Part shown: one piece after another, positions 1 to 10,819 of the stretch
Numbering within the stretch: the first letter of the stretch is position 1
Layout of the letters: each line of letters starts with the position of its first letter
From: Alloascoidea africana
Lineage: Eukaryota; Ascomycota; Alloascoideomycetes; Alloascoideales; Alloascoideaceae
Assembly: GCA_030581615.1 (NCBI GenBank)
Contig: JAKTTT010000026.1
Location: forward strand, 1 to 64,000
DNA length: 64,000 nucleotides
Direction: 5' to 3'
The notes under the pieces: model-generated
Told to the model about the DNA's origin: nothing
The model's input: the letters and a program-made list of their open reading frames with translations, nothing else
The model's database searches: none
Made by a program: the position numbers and the translations under genes

Positions 1-1745
1 GTTTTTGTGATAGTGGTGAACGTAGTTTTCTGTACTGGTGTAGGGCAGTCGGTTTCGGTGACAGTGGTGTGGGTCGTCTTTTGCGGCGGAGGTGTTGGAC
101 AGTCGGTGATGGTGATTGTGCCTGCCTTTGTGACGGTGACAGTGACGCCATCGTTCAGCACTATCTTTGTGGGCTCGGGACAATAGGTGACATAAGTGGT
201 GTAGTACCTTGTAGTGTAGGTAGTGTGATAATGAATGCGGTCGTCGTCGTCTTTGTCATCGTCTTTGTCATCGTCATCGTGGTGGTGATCGTCGTCGTCG
301 TCGTGGTCATCATCATCTCCATCACCGGGATCACTTCCCTTATCATCATCGTCGTCGTTGTCATCGTCATCGTCATCAGGTCCTTTGTCGTCACCTGGAT
401 CTTTATCATCACCTGGATCTTTGTCGTCGCCTGGATCTTTATCATCACCTGGATCTTGATCATCACCTGGATCTTGATCATCACCTGGATCAGTTCCATC
501 ATCTCCTGGACCATCGTCAAAGATTTCAGGTCTGATTACCACAGAGGAAGTAGCAATTCTTACAGGACGCGTGTTGGAATAGTTCATTGGAAACTCGTGT
601 CCCTCAATTGATAGGTGTGGTTCCCCATCATCATAATAGTCGCTTTCTTGGGGCCGGCGTATAAAATATCCAAAATACATAAAGTCTAGGGTTGCAAACT
701 CATCCTCCGATGACAGAGTCTGGGGAATGTCATAGACGACATACCGATAACCTTCCTCGGGCCCAAATGAATACTTGATAGAAACAGCTTTTGTAGAGCA
801 TTCGATTTCGGCTTTGGCTTGCTCCTCCTCGCTGTAGGCAACATCTATTGGATATCCCCAAAAATCATAAGATGAGGATGTACCAATATTGATCTGGTCA
901 CAGTTAATGTCAAAGGGATCACCTTCTCTCTTCTCGTATCGGAAAGTGGCATTTGTGTTATTATAGCCAGGAGTACCTGCATAAATGTGGATATCAGAAT
1001 CTTCAAAGTCCGAGGTGAGAACATATGGAACATAAAACAGATGCCTGGTATGAAGATCACTTTCAAGAATAGATCTTGAGTCGTCAGTATCATTTTCTTT
1101 TTTTACTCCGAATTCAAAAACCATAGGAACGCGCGGTGTATAATAGTGACACTTATCGTCATACTGCTTCAAACGTCCTGATATTGCAAAGACACCTTTG
1201 GATCCATAGCTTTCTTTTGCGTTTCCAATAATACTAAATCGAATTGAATGGTTTTCTTCGTTGTATGAGACATAGAGCACTTCGTCTCCTTTTTTGTTGG
1301 TCATGGTGTACCCGTTCAAAGTAATATCGATGACATCATCTGGCAAAACAACTTCAAAGAAAGTTCCTTTTTTCAAACGCTTAGGCAGCTGGAAAAAAAT
1401 TTGGAATGCAAGCCAACTATGAGGGTGGTCTATGTATTCAGCGAGCATGTCATAGTCATGTACAAGAACAGTTGTGATCACATCCGAGAGCCCTTTCTTG
1501 TCGATTTCGTTTGTAGCCCACATCCGACGTTGTTGAAGAGTACATATAGGAGACGGATGGGGAGAGACAATGGGGGAACGCGCATCATACATATTGTAGT
1601 TCCATTCTTCACCATCATTCATTAAACTGGGGTTAGGAAATAGAATAACTTGAGTTGGGGAGACTACGTTATCTTCAGGCATGGGGGCAGCAATTGCTGC
1701 TTGTACAACAAGCGCAATTGCACAAAACCCTGAAAAGATTTTCAT
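1..1745 (-). CDS. Als-like (agglutinin-type) cell-wall adhesin, 3' end beyond window
   Basis: Open frame from the ATG at 1745 to the left edge (about 581 codons seen, no stop). Residues 1-19 form a signal peptide (MKIFSGFCAIALVVQAAIA). Residues about 20-370 resemble the N-terminal ligand-binding domain of Candida Als proteins: the stretch GDPFDINCDQINIG followed by a WGYP motif and then GYRYVVYDIP matches the Als pattern of DCSN-hVG, W-YP and GYRPFVDAY. Then come about seven DPGDD(Q/K) units (about residues 413-457), an Asp- and His-rich run (about 458-501), and the start of Thr-rich wall-protein repeats containing TYCPEP and TITDCP motifs. A GPI signal would be expected further left but is not visible. 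Known for the family: wall-anchored adhesion to host or other surfaces. Inferred here: surface adhesin. The domain assignment is from memory of Als sequences and is fairly sure. Confidence 0.82.
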   Translation of the reverse strand, partial: MKIFSGFCAIALVVQAAIAAPMPEDNVVSPTQVILFPNPSLMNDGEEWNYNMYDARSPIVSPHPSPICTLQQRRMWATNEIDKKGLSDVITTVLVHDYDMLAEYIDHPHSWLAFQIFFQLPKRLKKGTFFEVVLPDDVIDITLNGYTMTNKKGDEVLYVSYNEENHSIRFSIIGNAKESYGSKGVFAISGRLKQYDDKCHYYTPRVPMVFEFGVKKENDTDDSRSILESDLHTRHLFYVPYVLTSDFEDSDIHIYAGTPGYNNTNATFRYEKREGDPFDINCDQINIGTSSSYDFWGYPIDVAYSEEEQAKAEIECSTKAVSIKYSFGPEEGYRYVVYDIPQTLSSEDEFATLDFMYFGYFIRRPQESDYYDDGEPHLSIEGHEFPMNYSNTRPVRIATSSVVIRPEIFDDGPGDDGTDPGDDQDPGDDQDPGDDKDPGDDKDPGDDKDPGDDKGPDDDDDDNDDDDDKGSDPGDGDDDDHDDDDDHHHDDDDKDDDKDDDDRIHYHTTYTTRYYTTYVTYCPEPTKIVLNDGVTVTVTKAGTITITDCPTPPPQKTTHTTVTETDCPTPVQKTTFTTITK

Positions 1746-3913
1746 TTGGTAGTGATTGAGAAGACTTTGAATATGGAGAAAGAAATGTTGCAAGCCGAGC
1801 AGATGGGATCTTTTTATAGACTTTTTCGCAGGGCTGTGGGGAAGTCGCTATCGAATCAGCAGGGTGTTCTCGTAAAGTGGGACCCTGACCATAATTTCGA
1901 ATTGTTGTGCCTGGTCTATAATTAGTTGGAATGTCCACTGCTAGCAGAGAAGCAAATCAGCGTATACGTTGGTATAGTCAAACGCTCAGTTGAGACTATA
2001 TTTTGTCGCAAGATAGCGATCTGCTTCTTGTCTGTAGAGATCTTCTCCAGGCCTTGACCGCACGGGATAGACAGCAGCTGTATAGGAGAATTGAGTTATT
2101 GGTTACATGTGCTCCAGGGAAAGTAGACTGAGATGGATGACTCTGCATTTCTTGATCGCCATATTTAGAACCAAGTCTATTGTTAGCGTCCTTTACAGAG
2201 AGATAAGAAATAAAATAGTATATTTTCCTTGACAGACCTGTACTCCTAGATGGAGGCATGAATCATTTTAATATCGTGTGAGACGTGCGTGCCAGAATGT
2301 CTTCAAATGGGAGAAGTCCGAAAGCCATTCTGAAAATCAAATTGGTAGGAGAACACCAGTCCACAATTTTAGTGAAACCCGGTGGATTTAGAGAGTATCA
2401 CTTCTGGGCTCTATAATAATGCGCGCTTTCAATATTATAGCAAGTGCTCTCATCCCCAGAAGTCATATTCGCACTAGCCTATAGTCAGACGGACATATAT
2501 GGCAAACTTGGTTGAGGAAGACTTTTCAACTGTTCAAGTCTTTATTCCTTTTTCATCAAGGCATTCATGGAGATAAAGCTATTTCTGCAACAGAAAACTG
2601 TGTAGATACGTTGTCTAAACGCTACGTCGAAATTACCAATAAAGTATGCCCACTTCTTCATATGCCATGCAAATCAGGGCGAGCAGAGACTCAACAAAGG
2701 CCAAGTGGCAGATAAAGGAGTACTGCCCCACGTTGCGATCAATCGCGAACTGTGACAGCAAATAAGATACAATGAAGGCGAAGCTACTTGCAAACGCCTA
2801 TTGGAAAGAGATGGTAATGAGCCGTCATTTCAATCCACCAAGAAAAACCTGTATTGCATGGGAAAAAGGGGTCACTTATATTTGACACGGGATTGGCGTG
2901 CTGAGACTAATGTGATTTATCAAAACCGTTACAGTGCAAAGAAAGCCACCCATACCTGCTGGAAGAGAGTGCAAAAGGCGGCTCTCCTAATACTGGTTGC
3001 ATCAAGGGCGAAAAAAGGGTTGAGAGCGGTGCTAAACCGGTAGGGTACGGATCTGTGGTGGGGAATAATCAATTGTAGACGCCTTTCAATTCATACTTTG
3101 GAAAATTCATAGGATTTCTTGTAACACTTCTATCTTAGGACTAAGGGGAAAGTAGCAAAAACTTTTAAATTATATGATCTTTATCTTCTTCTCTAGTATA
3201 CACGCTGAAGCCTTTGTGGTAGGAAGGGAACTGCTCTGGCCTGCTCAAATTGGGAGACTTAATCAACAAAATGCATGGGGTTATCTCAAATGAGAATTTG
3301 CAAAGTTTTCTATACAATTCATGTATTTGAGTATAATTCAGTATTGGTTTTTGCGGTGAAGAAGGACGACTTGAGTTAAATCGTGTGTGGTTGAAGTGGG
3401 CGCTTAATTCAAAAAGAGTGTTGCGCAACTATCAGAGATCAACTATTCTTTAAATCACAAAACTCTCAGATTAAATTCTTTATCTTTGAAGTCCATCTGT
3501 TCCTGTCCTTTATAAAAGTTCATGTGTTATACTAAGGTGTTATGCTACTTTGGATGTACCCGAAACAAGACGGACATGTAACAGCCCCAAAAAAGGCTTG
3601 GTTCTGAGAATAAAGAACAGAATAGACTTGGATTTCCAAAACCTATGATGTCTGTTCCAATTCTCTTCTTATGATTTACACTTGTAGGCTACAATCTTTC
3701 AATTACACTGAGAAAACAATAATAAAGCAACGCATAAATTATACTACTTAACTCTGACAAAAATCTTAGAATATAGAACTATAATATAAAAGGTTATAAA
3801 CACATAATACTTGACTCGATACTATAATATAAAAAGGTTATACAAACATACTACTTTACTTGATATTCAGTAAAAAAAAGTAAATCAACAAATACAAAAA
3901 AAAAAAAATTATC
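1746..3913. other. Intergenic, no convincing gene
   Basis: Upstream of the adhesin on one side and downstream of the GATA gene on the other. Only short open frames (under 90 codons) are present, with no recognisable domain. The adhesin promoter should lie in about 1746-2300. A poly-A run just left of 3914 and the direct repeat at 3778-3866 lie 3' of the GATA gene. Confidence 0.5.
3778..3866. repeat. Two-copy tandem repeat, about 43 bp
   Basis: The segment beginning actataatataaaaggttat at 3778 recurs at 3821 with a few differences (an extra A, CAAACAT for AACACAT). It lies directly 3' of the GATA-finger gene and is AT-rich. Confidence 0.75.
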
Positions 3914-4669
3914 TTAAGCATTTTTTTTGAAGTTGATAAATGCCGATTTTACCCTAAACTGTGGGTGGTCAGGGCCAAGCCTCTTCTGAAACTTCCAATA
4001 CTGGGAGAGCAAATTATCATTTTGGAAGAAAATCTTAGCTCTCGAGTAATGCACCCCACATGCATTACACAATGATCCAGGACCTTTTGGTCCCACCCGC
4101 CAGTTGGTACTTTTGGTGTCAGCACACTGGGTGCAAGGACAATGTTCTTTAAGTTCTTTATTAGGGATTTTAGAGACCGGAGCTTTGGGGGGAGCTGAAG
4201 TTGGAGATTGGGGGGTAACTGAAAATGGCATTTCTGATGTGATTGAAATTGAAGAGTCCGAAGTGTATACGGAGGGTGCGGTTGAAGAGTTTGAAGAGGG
4301 AAAGGAAGGTGCGGTTGAAGAGTTTGAAGTGTATCCGGAGGGCGCGGTTGAAGAGTTCAAAGAGGAAACGGGAGGTACGATTGTAAAGTTCAAAGAGGAA
4401 ACGGAGGGTGTGCTTGAAGAGGTCGAAGGGAATTTGAGAGTTGGGCTTGGAGGGATGGAGAAGATTGGTCGCGATGGGTATGGTGTGCCAGGATGTAGCC
4501 TGCGATGTTTAAGACGATGGGCAAGTCTCTGAATTATAACCATCGTTTCTCTTGTAGCTCCACTCAACTGCGGCCTGTCATTTACAGGCTGAGGCTTGGA
4601 AACTCTTTTAGAGGTTTCGGGAAGATTAAGCAATTTCTGTATATCCATCGTATTAACTGCTTTTCCCAA
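3914..4669 (-). CDS. GATA-type zinc-finger protein with Ser/Thr repeats
   Basis: 251 codons from the first ATG after a short leader. The C-terminal third has one GATA-type finger of spacing C-X2-C-X18-C-X2-C (CTQC ... CNAC) with the typical TNWRVGPKGPGSLCNACGVH core. It should bind GATA-like sites in the nucleus and regulate transcription. The middle of the protein carries at least three imperfect copies of a 15-residue unit ending NSSTAPS, so this part is low-complexity and probably disordered. Beyond the finger is a basic stretch (FQKRLGPDHPQFRVKSAF) that probably helps DNA contact. I cannot assign it to a particular yeast GATA factor; the X18 loop separates it from the common X17 Gln3/Gat1 type. 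It is a single-gene unit with TATA-like sequence (tatatatata) near 4746. Confidence 0.8.
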   Translation of the reverse strand: MGKAVNTMDIQKLLNLPETSKRVSKPQPVNDRPQLSGATRETMVIIQRLAHRLKHRRLHPGTPYPSRPIFSIPPSPTLKFPSTSSSTPSVSSLNFTIVPPVSSLNSSTAPSGYTSNSSTAPSFPSSNSSTAPSVYTSDSSISITSEMPFSVTPQSPTSAPPKAPVSKIPNKELKEHCPCTQCADTKSTNWRVGPKGPGSLCNACGVHYSRAKIFFQNDNLLSQYWKFQKRLGPDHPQFRVKSAFINFKKNA

Positions 4670-7617
4670 GACGAAAAGAGAGCAAGTAGATAGATAGTCA
4701 AGATGGTAAGAAACAGAAGAAAAAAAAACAGGCCAGGGAATTTATATATATATTGGTTAAAAAATACATAGGAACTTTTTATTTGGTTGTTTCCTTTTTA
4801 CTTAGAGTTTCCATATTGGATAGAGTACTCATCATATTGGTCTAGAGGAGGGGGATTTCTAAGAGAAGCTTTTGAAGGCTATCTTCACAATTCAAACTTA
4901 AAAAAGGCATTGTGTCAATTAGAACTTAAAAGCAAAAACACACACACAAAAACTGATGTCCTAGAACACACTTTTGTTTTTTTTACACAGCTCTTGTAAT
5001 TTTTGATATGAAGAGCCCATTGACAAATGCTCAGCTATGGAAACAACTTGATTCAGGAATATTAGACAAATTTTGGGTACTATAAAAGTCCAGCTTTTTC
5101 ATTAAACGGAAGGACGACCGAGATAGAAGGAAAAAAAAAAAATACAAAAGAATTATGCTCTTGATCTTAAAACCACAAATTAGAGTTTTCTATCATGCTT
5201 CGCAAGTAATGCGGGCCAAAAAGAAATGCGTTCATCTATGAAGATCGGGTCCAGTTTTAGGGATAGTTCTTTGTTCTTTGTTCTTGATGTTGAATCGGAC
5301 ATTCTATTGCAGTTTCTAGAATCCTGTGACAGGTTCTCCAAGCAGAAACTTTAGGCGTGAGAGTTTATTCCTAATCAGGGAATAATGACATCCTTGTAAA
5401 AACTCTCTGCCTTGTAACATGAAAAAAAAGGCACAACACAAGGGGGTCAATGATTTTCATCTACCATATCTGAGGACCTAATAAAACATGGAGCTTAGTA
5501 TTCAAGAGCGAAAAGCTCAAAGCTCAATTGTGTAAGAACGATCTACTCTATAGAGATTGGGAACAACAGAGAGCGTTGAACCCCAACGCCTATCAAAATT
5601 AGCATGCTCATTCCCCTTAACCGTAAAACGGTTGCTTGATGACATTTTTCAGTTAATGCAAAATATGCTTATTTATAAGCATGATATTTAAGAAAAGGCC
5701 GAGACTTGCGTCCTACTTTTTGTAAACATATACCCAATAATAGCAATACAAATGCTTTAACAAGCAGATCATTGCAGGTAAACCCCTGTGCATTAGTGCA
5801 CATCTGAGCGCCGTTCTTGTCTTCTTATATGGGAAACAACCTGGAAGGTGCGGCGGTCCTTGGGTTTTCCTTAATGTTTCCTATTCTGACACAGCCTTTA
5901 ATACCTAATGGGGGTCTTTTAAATATTATAATAACTTGATGACAAGCTCTTGCAGATACTAACGCCAATGAGCAAAGTCGGCCGCGACAGGGGGTATAAA
6001 AATGTGGTGGCGTTAAGATTGGGCAGCATAGACTTTTGTTCATTGTGATGCAGGAAACGAGGATATGATTCCTTGACATTGACAGAAGATGATGATGTAC
6101 AACGTTTGCGGAGATATCATTGACAGTAGTAATATCGGATTATCTCTTATACAGTTCGGTCTGAAATGAAATTCAAAGGTGAAAACTGTTTGCTACCATT
6201 ACGATGCGTTTCAAAAATGTGAAAAACGACACTATTAGAAACGTACAAAATATTGGTCTAAATAATAATCAAAGAAATTCTTTTAGTTCTTGTGTGAGTA
6301 TATAAACTTCATTTGTTTGATGGCTCTAGATTCGCCGATTCTGATTGTCAAATACATCGGGGCATGTCAGTCTTCGGCCTTTAACTCAACCGGGACCTTG
6401 AATATACTCTTGCTTGGATTAGTGGTTCACAAAGGGTTTCTCTAATTTTTTTTTTTCTTCTTTTCAATATAGTTCCCGCAATTAAATTGCCTGGTTATCC
6501 ATGATGGTACGATTTTTCAAAATCCATCGGAAATGCTCGTATTATCTAGACGATAGCAACCTCCAGATTGAAGCAAAAAAATGAGACAACTTTGAAAATG
6601 CAAGCAATCATGTAGTTGTAGATATCATTTGTAAGCAGAAAGTGATAGCATAGTAGTGGATGGTGGTAAAAGAACGTGAATGATGGATGGAACAACTTGG
6701 AAAAAGCGAGACATGAATAAACTGAATAAAATCCATAGAGAATGGAATCCATCAAATTCTGATTCTGATTGAATTTCTAAAGGCTTATATGGATGTTGTT
6801 GTTATATTGAGATGGCTTATCATACACAAGGACAGTCTTACTTTTGGTATGCAAACGATCCTCTTACCAACCACCTTAATTGTTAGCTACATAGGTCTGT
6901 CTACAATTGAGGGGTCTTTCTATAACAGTTGTGATAATTCAGATCAGAACATTGAATAGACAACCATGGTTGAAGATATCAAGCAAACAGGAATTAAGCG
7001 CCGTGTATTTGAATCTCTCTATTAGCCGATCCAATCATGAATGTTGACCCATCGATCAGACATCATAGGTTTACAGAGCAATTCTTTTTATTTTTTTATT
7101 TCCTGGGTTTGGATTTTCAAAATTTGAGGATTTCATAACGATATCAAACTATTCTAAAATCGTGATTTTTCATAAGTAATGTTCTTTACAATATTATTAT
7201 TATATTACCTACTAACTATTAATTATTGGGAATTTTGAGTCCTTGGACTATGCATTTGGGTCCAATCCAGAAAAAAGAAAAATAGATATGGTCATAGAAA
7301 ATAAGGGGGTGGGAAACAAATTAAAATAAATAAAAAGCATTTAATCATATTTTTCTTAAAGTCAAGGTCAAGGTCAAGGTCATTGAATTGAATTGAATTG
7401 AATTGTGGTTCTATAGTATATATGCTCACAGCAAGAATTGATTAGGAAGAATTGATAGATGCCCAAACAATAAAAAAAAAAAAAAAAACAAATTAAATAA
7501 ATAAACAAATTAAATAATAGTAGAAAAGAGATGCATTTTGCTTGCGAAAAGTTTGTAAAAAAAAAAATAGAAAAAGAATAAAAGCCAAAAAAACGGTTAC
7601 ATTTGGTTCTAGGATTT
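4670..7617. other. Gene-poor intergenic region, about 2.9 kb
   Basis: AT-rich DNA with many stops in all frames. The longest open frames are about 80 codons and look random. Near 7361-7405 there is a simple repeat. No tRNA or other RNA gene could be recognised. Confidence 0.5.
7361..7405. repeat. Adjacent microsatellites (GTCAAG)n and (AATTG)n
   Basis: About three and a half units of GTCAAG (7361-7382) run into nearly five units of AATTG (7383-7405). They lie about 210 bp 3' of the DUF1765 gene. Confidence 0.9.
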
Positions 7618-10600
7618 TTAATCACCTCGAAGCATGTTTCCTGGAGCCTCGGAGATTAGTGCAGGTATCGCAAGGTCTTCAAGTCTTTCGATACCGTGGG
7701 TACTTCTTTGGACCCTTACATATTCTTCAAACTCGACAACTGTTTGTTCCCATTCTGCAAGGGAACGGCCCACATAGGCTTCACCACGGATCCCGACACC
7801 AATGTCAGTTTCTGTTTCTGTTTCTGTTTCAGTGGTTGTTAATTGTAGCTCTGCAAGGTTATCTGCACGGCTTTGGAACGGGAGACGTGGGAATATAGCA
7901 AAAGGATCGGTTTCTGGGGTATATATGGCGGCTCTGCTGCCATTTGAGAAAACAGGACGGTTGGTGTGTCTATTTCTTGTTCCTGTTCTGTTTCTATTTC
8001 TCATGGTTGGATCCATATCATCATTGAAAACAAGAGAAAATTGATAAGGAGATCTATAAGGTTCCGGGGTTTCATTAAACAGTTCCGGAGGTGGTGGGAT
8101 AAGTCTTGTTGTGACATTAATAGAATTTCCAGAGTTACGAGTGTTGGGAACTCTTTTTTGATTATTTGTAACATTCTCATCCGAATCGGAGGTATATGAC
8201 TCGGAATCGGAATCGGAACCGGAACCGGAACCGGAACCGGAATTCGGAAGGGTTGAAGAGTTCAAAAACGTCCATTTTGCTTTGAAAACGTTTGAAAAAG
8301 AGGAAGCTAGGGATGAAAATTTATTTGAATTTTGTTGTCGCTGTTGTATTGAGGAAATTGCTTGAGACCAGCGAGGTAACGGAGGTGGGGATGAAGATGA
8401 AGATGAAGATGCTGATGAAGATGATTCAAAGTCTGTGGCTGCGTTGTGGAGGTTTGGATTGGATCTGGATGAGGACAAGCGAGGTAGAGAAAGTCTTTTA
8501 GAAAGACGACGCGCACTGGTAGAGGCAGAACTTTTTGTACTTGCAGTTGTTTTCGCACTGGTTCGGCTTGAAATGGACATGGCATCGAATAGTGAAGCTG
8601 TATCGACATCATCCCCGGTCCCAGTTCTGGACCCAGTTCTGGACCCATTTCTGGACCCATTTCTTGTCCTGGTTCCAGTGTCTCTACCGTTTCTGGAGTA
8701 AGATGAATAGGCGGCCTCGTCAAACACGTCATAAGGGTATGTTCTTCTCGGTTGATCTGAGGAAGAAGATGAAGAAGAAGATGGGATGGTGGGGATTCCA
8801 AAATCGGAGAGGCCGATTCCAAAGTCTTGATGAGGAGGGTTTTCAGCCATGTTTGAAGGAAGGATTGCGATTCTGCGACGGGGGAAAGGAGCAGATGGGT
8901 CAAGAGAGGGTTTTGTTTTGATAGAGTCGCAAGCAAACAGATTGGCCAGTTGGCGATGAGAAGATAATAGTCGATGCATGAGAATCTGTCTTGCTGTGAC
9001 AAATTCTTGGGTTTCGATTGGCGAATTTGGTGGTGAAACGTAGATACCGCTGACAAAGGACGAAGAGGGATCCAAGAGTGCGATTCTCCAGCATACAAGT
9101 CTTAGATAGTATGCTCTTACGAGAGGTTGCCAATGACAAAAGTATTTCCCCCAGATTGGAGAAGATAGCAGCCATGAGATGACGGTGAATCTGACGCTGT
9201 TGTCATTTGGAGAGTTTCCGATGCGAGGAATTGCGTTCCAGATGTTGAACAGAAAGACGAGGGCACGAAGCTCGAGAAAGCTGTTTCCTGTTTCGAGCAT
9301 CCGGCCCACGACGGCGATCCAGAACTGCCAGTCGACGAGATCTGGAACTGGAGCTGGATCTCCAAGTGTATCGTGCTCGGTATCTGGCATGAGCAGTGCG
9401 AGCAGGTATTCCTCGACAAGGTCCACAAAGTTGGAGCAAATGTCTGTGTTGTAGACACTGACGGCCATTGCGGCTGTTTTCAAGGTCATTTGGAACTGAT
9501 GGGCATATAATTGGGAATTGGGGCTGCAATCAGGATCGTTATGGAGGATTTCGCGGATAACTGCTAGCAGTTTGTGATTTCTGATTCTGCGTTTGCGTCT
9601 GGATTCTCCGTCGAGATGGGGGCGGTTATGATTCGGGAGCACTGCATTCACGTCTCTGTCTCTGTCTCTTTCTCTTTCTCTTTCTCTGCCTCTTTGTGGT
9701 TGTTTCCTGGCGGGCCGTGGAGGTTTGGGACACAGATAGGTGGTTTCGAGGATACGCAGCAGATGGGCCTGGAGAACGGCCATTCCGGGCACAAACAGCG
9801 CCAGCGAGGGCCAACGAGCCGTCGCGGGCGTGGGAAACGTCAGCCAGAGGGCGACCAGGCGGTGGAAATGCTTGAGAAAGGCCATGAGCAGCGGGCTCTC
9901 TGGCGGAGTCCAGTGGACAGCCCAGCCGGCGAAAAAATCGCAGGAGCAGTGGGACACAGACACCAGATACTTTCTGGACGGCCGATACAGAACGTTGAGA
10001 CGGCCGCTGACTCTGGCCGGCGGCGTCGGAGGCTTCAAGGGCAGGCCCGTGAAGGCGACGAGATAGCCCAGATGGGCGCACCGGGCAGGCAGCCGGGCTC
10101 TCATGGCCCCAGCTTCGCCAGCACCAGTTGGTGCTTCACCAACTGGTGGAAAACAGGCCCGCTGGATTCGCTCCACGTAGCACCGCGGCACGTTCAGCAG
10201 ATACAGCAGGACGTGGGCGACGCCGGGCACCGCGAAGTAGGCGTGGGCGAGCACTTTGCCCGCGAAGGCCAGCAGGCTCGGCGGAGGGCTCCTGGTCTGG
10301 AGCCTGGCGACGACGAGGTCCACGGTGCGGCCCAGCAGTCTCGAGTAGCCAGGCTCGGGCTCGCTGGGCTCGATCAGCTCGCTGGGCTCGTGCCATTCGC
10401 GACGGCCCAGCAGTCTCGAGATGGCCTCGTAGTAGGCGGCTCTGTCCTGAGCAGCGACGGGCCGGGCACGGTCGCCCAGCGTGTCCAGCAGGGCCGTCCA
10501 CCAGCCCGCGAAGCTGTGAGTGAGCTGTCGGTTCTTGCTCTGCTCGTTCTCGCTTGCACTCTCGCTCTCGCTTGCACTCTCGCTCTCGCTCTCCGGCCGT

Positions 10601-10704
10601 CGCAGATACGACAGCAGCCCCAGGCGCATGGCGTTCGCTCTGGCGGGCCCGCTGGAGGCGCGGAATCGCTGGAGGGCCGCCTCGAGACGGAGCTCGTTGG
10701 ACAT
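7618..10704 (-). CDS. DUF1765 / UPF0592 family protein (Ahk1-like)
   Basis: 1,028 residues from the ATG at 10704 (MSNELRLEAALQRF). The frame stays open 54 codons further upstream, but that part is low-complexity pyrimidine-rich promoter DNA and overlaps MOB1's first exon, so the internal ATG is preferred. The N-terminal half is a helical, Trp/Leu-rich region typical of DUF1765 proteins, including segments such as LELRALVFLFNIW and WGKYFCHWQPLVRAYY. The second half is Ser/Thr-rich and disordered with Gly-Ser, Asp-Ser and Glu-Thr repeats. The C-terminal block LAEWEQTVVEFEEYV resembles the conserved tail of fungal members. In S. cerevisiae the member Ahk1 (YDL073W) is a scaffold in the Hkr1 branch of the HOG osmosensing pathway; that role is an inference here. 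The N-terminus also has SESESASES repeats. The family call rests on memory of motif style. Confidence 0.65.
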   Translation of the reverse strand: MSNELRLEAALQRFRASSGPARANAMRLGLLSYLRRPESESESASESESASENEQSKNRQLTHSFAGWWTALLDTLGDRARPVAAQDRAAYYEAISRLLGRREWHEPSELIEPSEPEPGYSRLLGRTVDLVVARLQTRSPPPSLLAFAGKVLAHAYFAVPGVAHVLLYLLNVPRCYVERIQRACFPPVGEAPTGAGEAGAMRARLPARCAHLGYLVAFTGLPLKPPTPPARVSGRLNVLYRPSRKYLVSVSHCSCDFFAGWAVHWTPPESPLLMAFLKHFHRLVALWLTFPTPATARWPSLALFVPGMAVLQAHLLRILETTYLCPKPPRPARKQPQRGRERERERDRDRDVNAVLPNHNRPHLDGESRRKRRIRNHKLLAVIREILHNDPDCSPNSQLYAHQFQMTLKTAAMAVSVYNTDICSNFVDLVEEYLLALLMPDTEHDTLGDPAPVPDLVDWQFWIAVVGRMLETGNSFLELRALVFLFNIWNAIPRIGNSPNDNSVRFTVISWLLSSPIWGKYFCHWQPLVRAYYLRLVCWRIALLDPSSSFVSGIYVSPPNSPIETQEFVTARQILMHRLLSSHRQLANLFACDSIKTKPSLDPSAPFPRRRIAILPSNMAENPPHQDFGIGLSDFGIPTIPSSSSSSSSDQPRRTYPYDVFDEAAYSSYSRNGRDTGTRTRNGSRNGSRTGSRTGTGDDVDTASLFDAMSISSRTSAKTTASTKSSASTSARRLSKRLSLPRLSSSRSNPNLHNAATDFESSSSASSSSSSSPPPLPRWSQAISSIQQRQQNSNKFSSLASSFSNVFKAKWTFLNSSTLPNSGSGSGSGSDSDSESYTSDSDENVTNNQKRVPNTRNSGNSINVTTRLIPPPPELFNETPEPYRSPYQFSLVFNDDMDPTMRNRNRTGTRNRHTNRPVFSNGSRAAIYTPETDPFAIFPRLPFQSRADNLAELQLTTTETETETETDIGVGIRGEAYVGRSLAEWEQTVVEFEEYVRVQRSTHGIERLEDLAIPALISEAPGNMLRGD

Positions 10705-10819
10705 GGTGGAGATGGAGAGTACGGGAGGAGGAAGGGAGGTGCCCTGTCCACTTCTCTCCCATCTCCATCTCCAACTCGCAACTCTCGTCTCTCGTCTCTC
10801 GTCTCTCGTCTCCACCACC
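10705..10819. promoter_or_regulatory. Very short bidirectional promoter (DUF1765 / MOB1)
   Basis: Only 115 bp separate the two divergent start codons. The interval is pyrimidine-rich on the plus strand and contains a (GTCTCTC)n tract at about 10786-10812 just before MOB1's ATG. Both genes must share or overlap their core promoters. Confidence 0.65.

Noticed and set aside
69-611. 180-codon plus-strand frame with long Val/Ile runs
   Set aside because: Antisense reading of the Asp-rich repeat of the adhesin; composition follows from GAC/GAT codons reversed.
2512-3428. Three open frames of 67-87 codons
   Set aside because: No motif, no start context, and composition like random AT-rich DNA.
4104-4532. 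142-codon acidic frame antisense to the GATA gene
   Set aside because: Mirror of the Ser/Thr repeats; no independent support.
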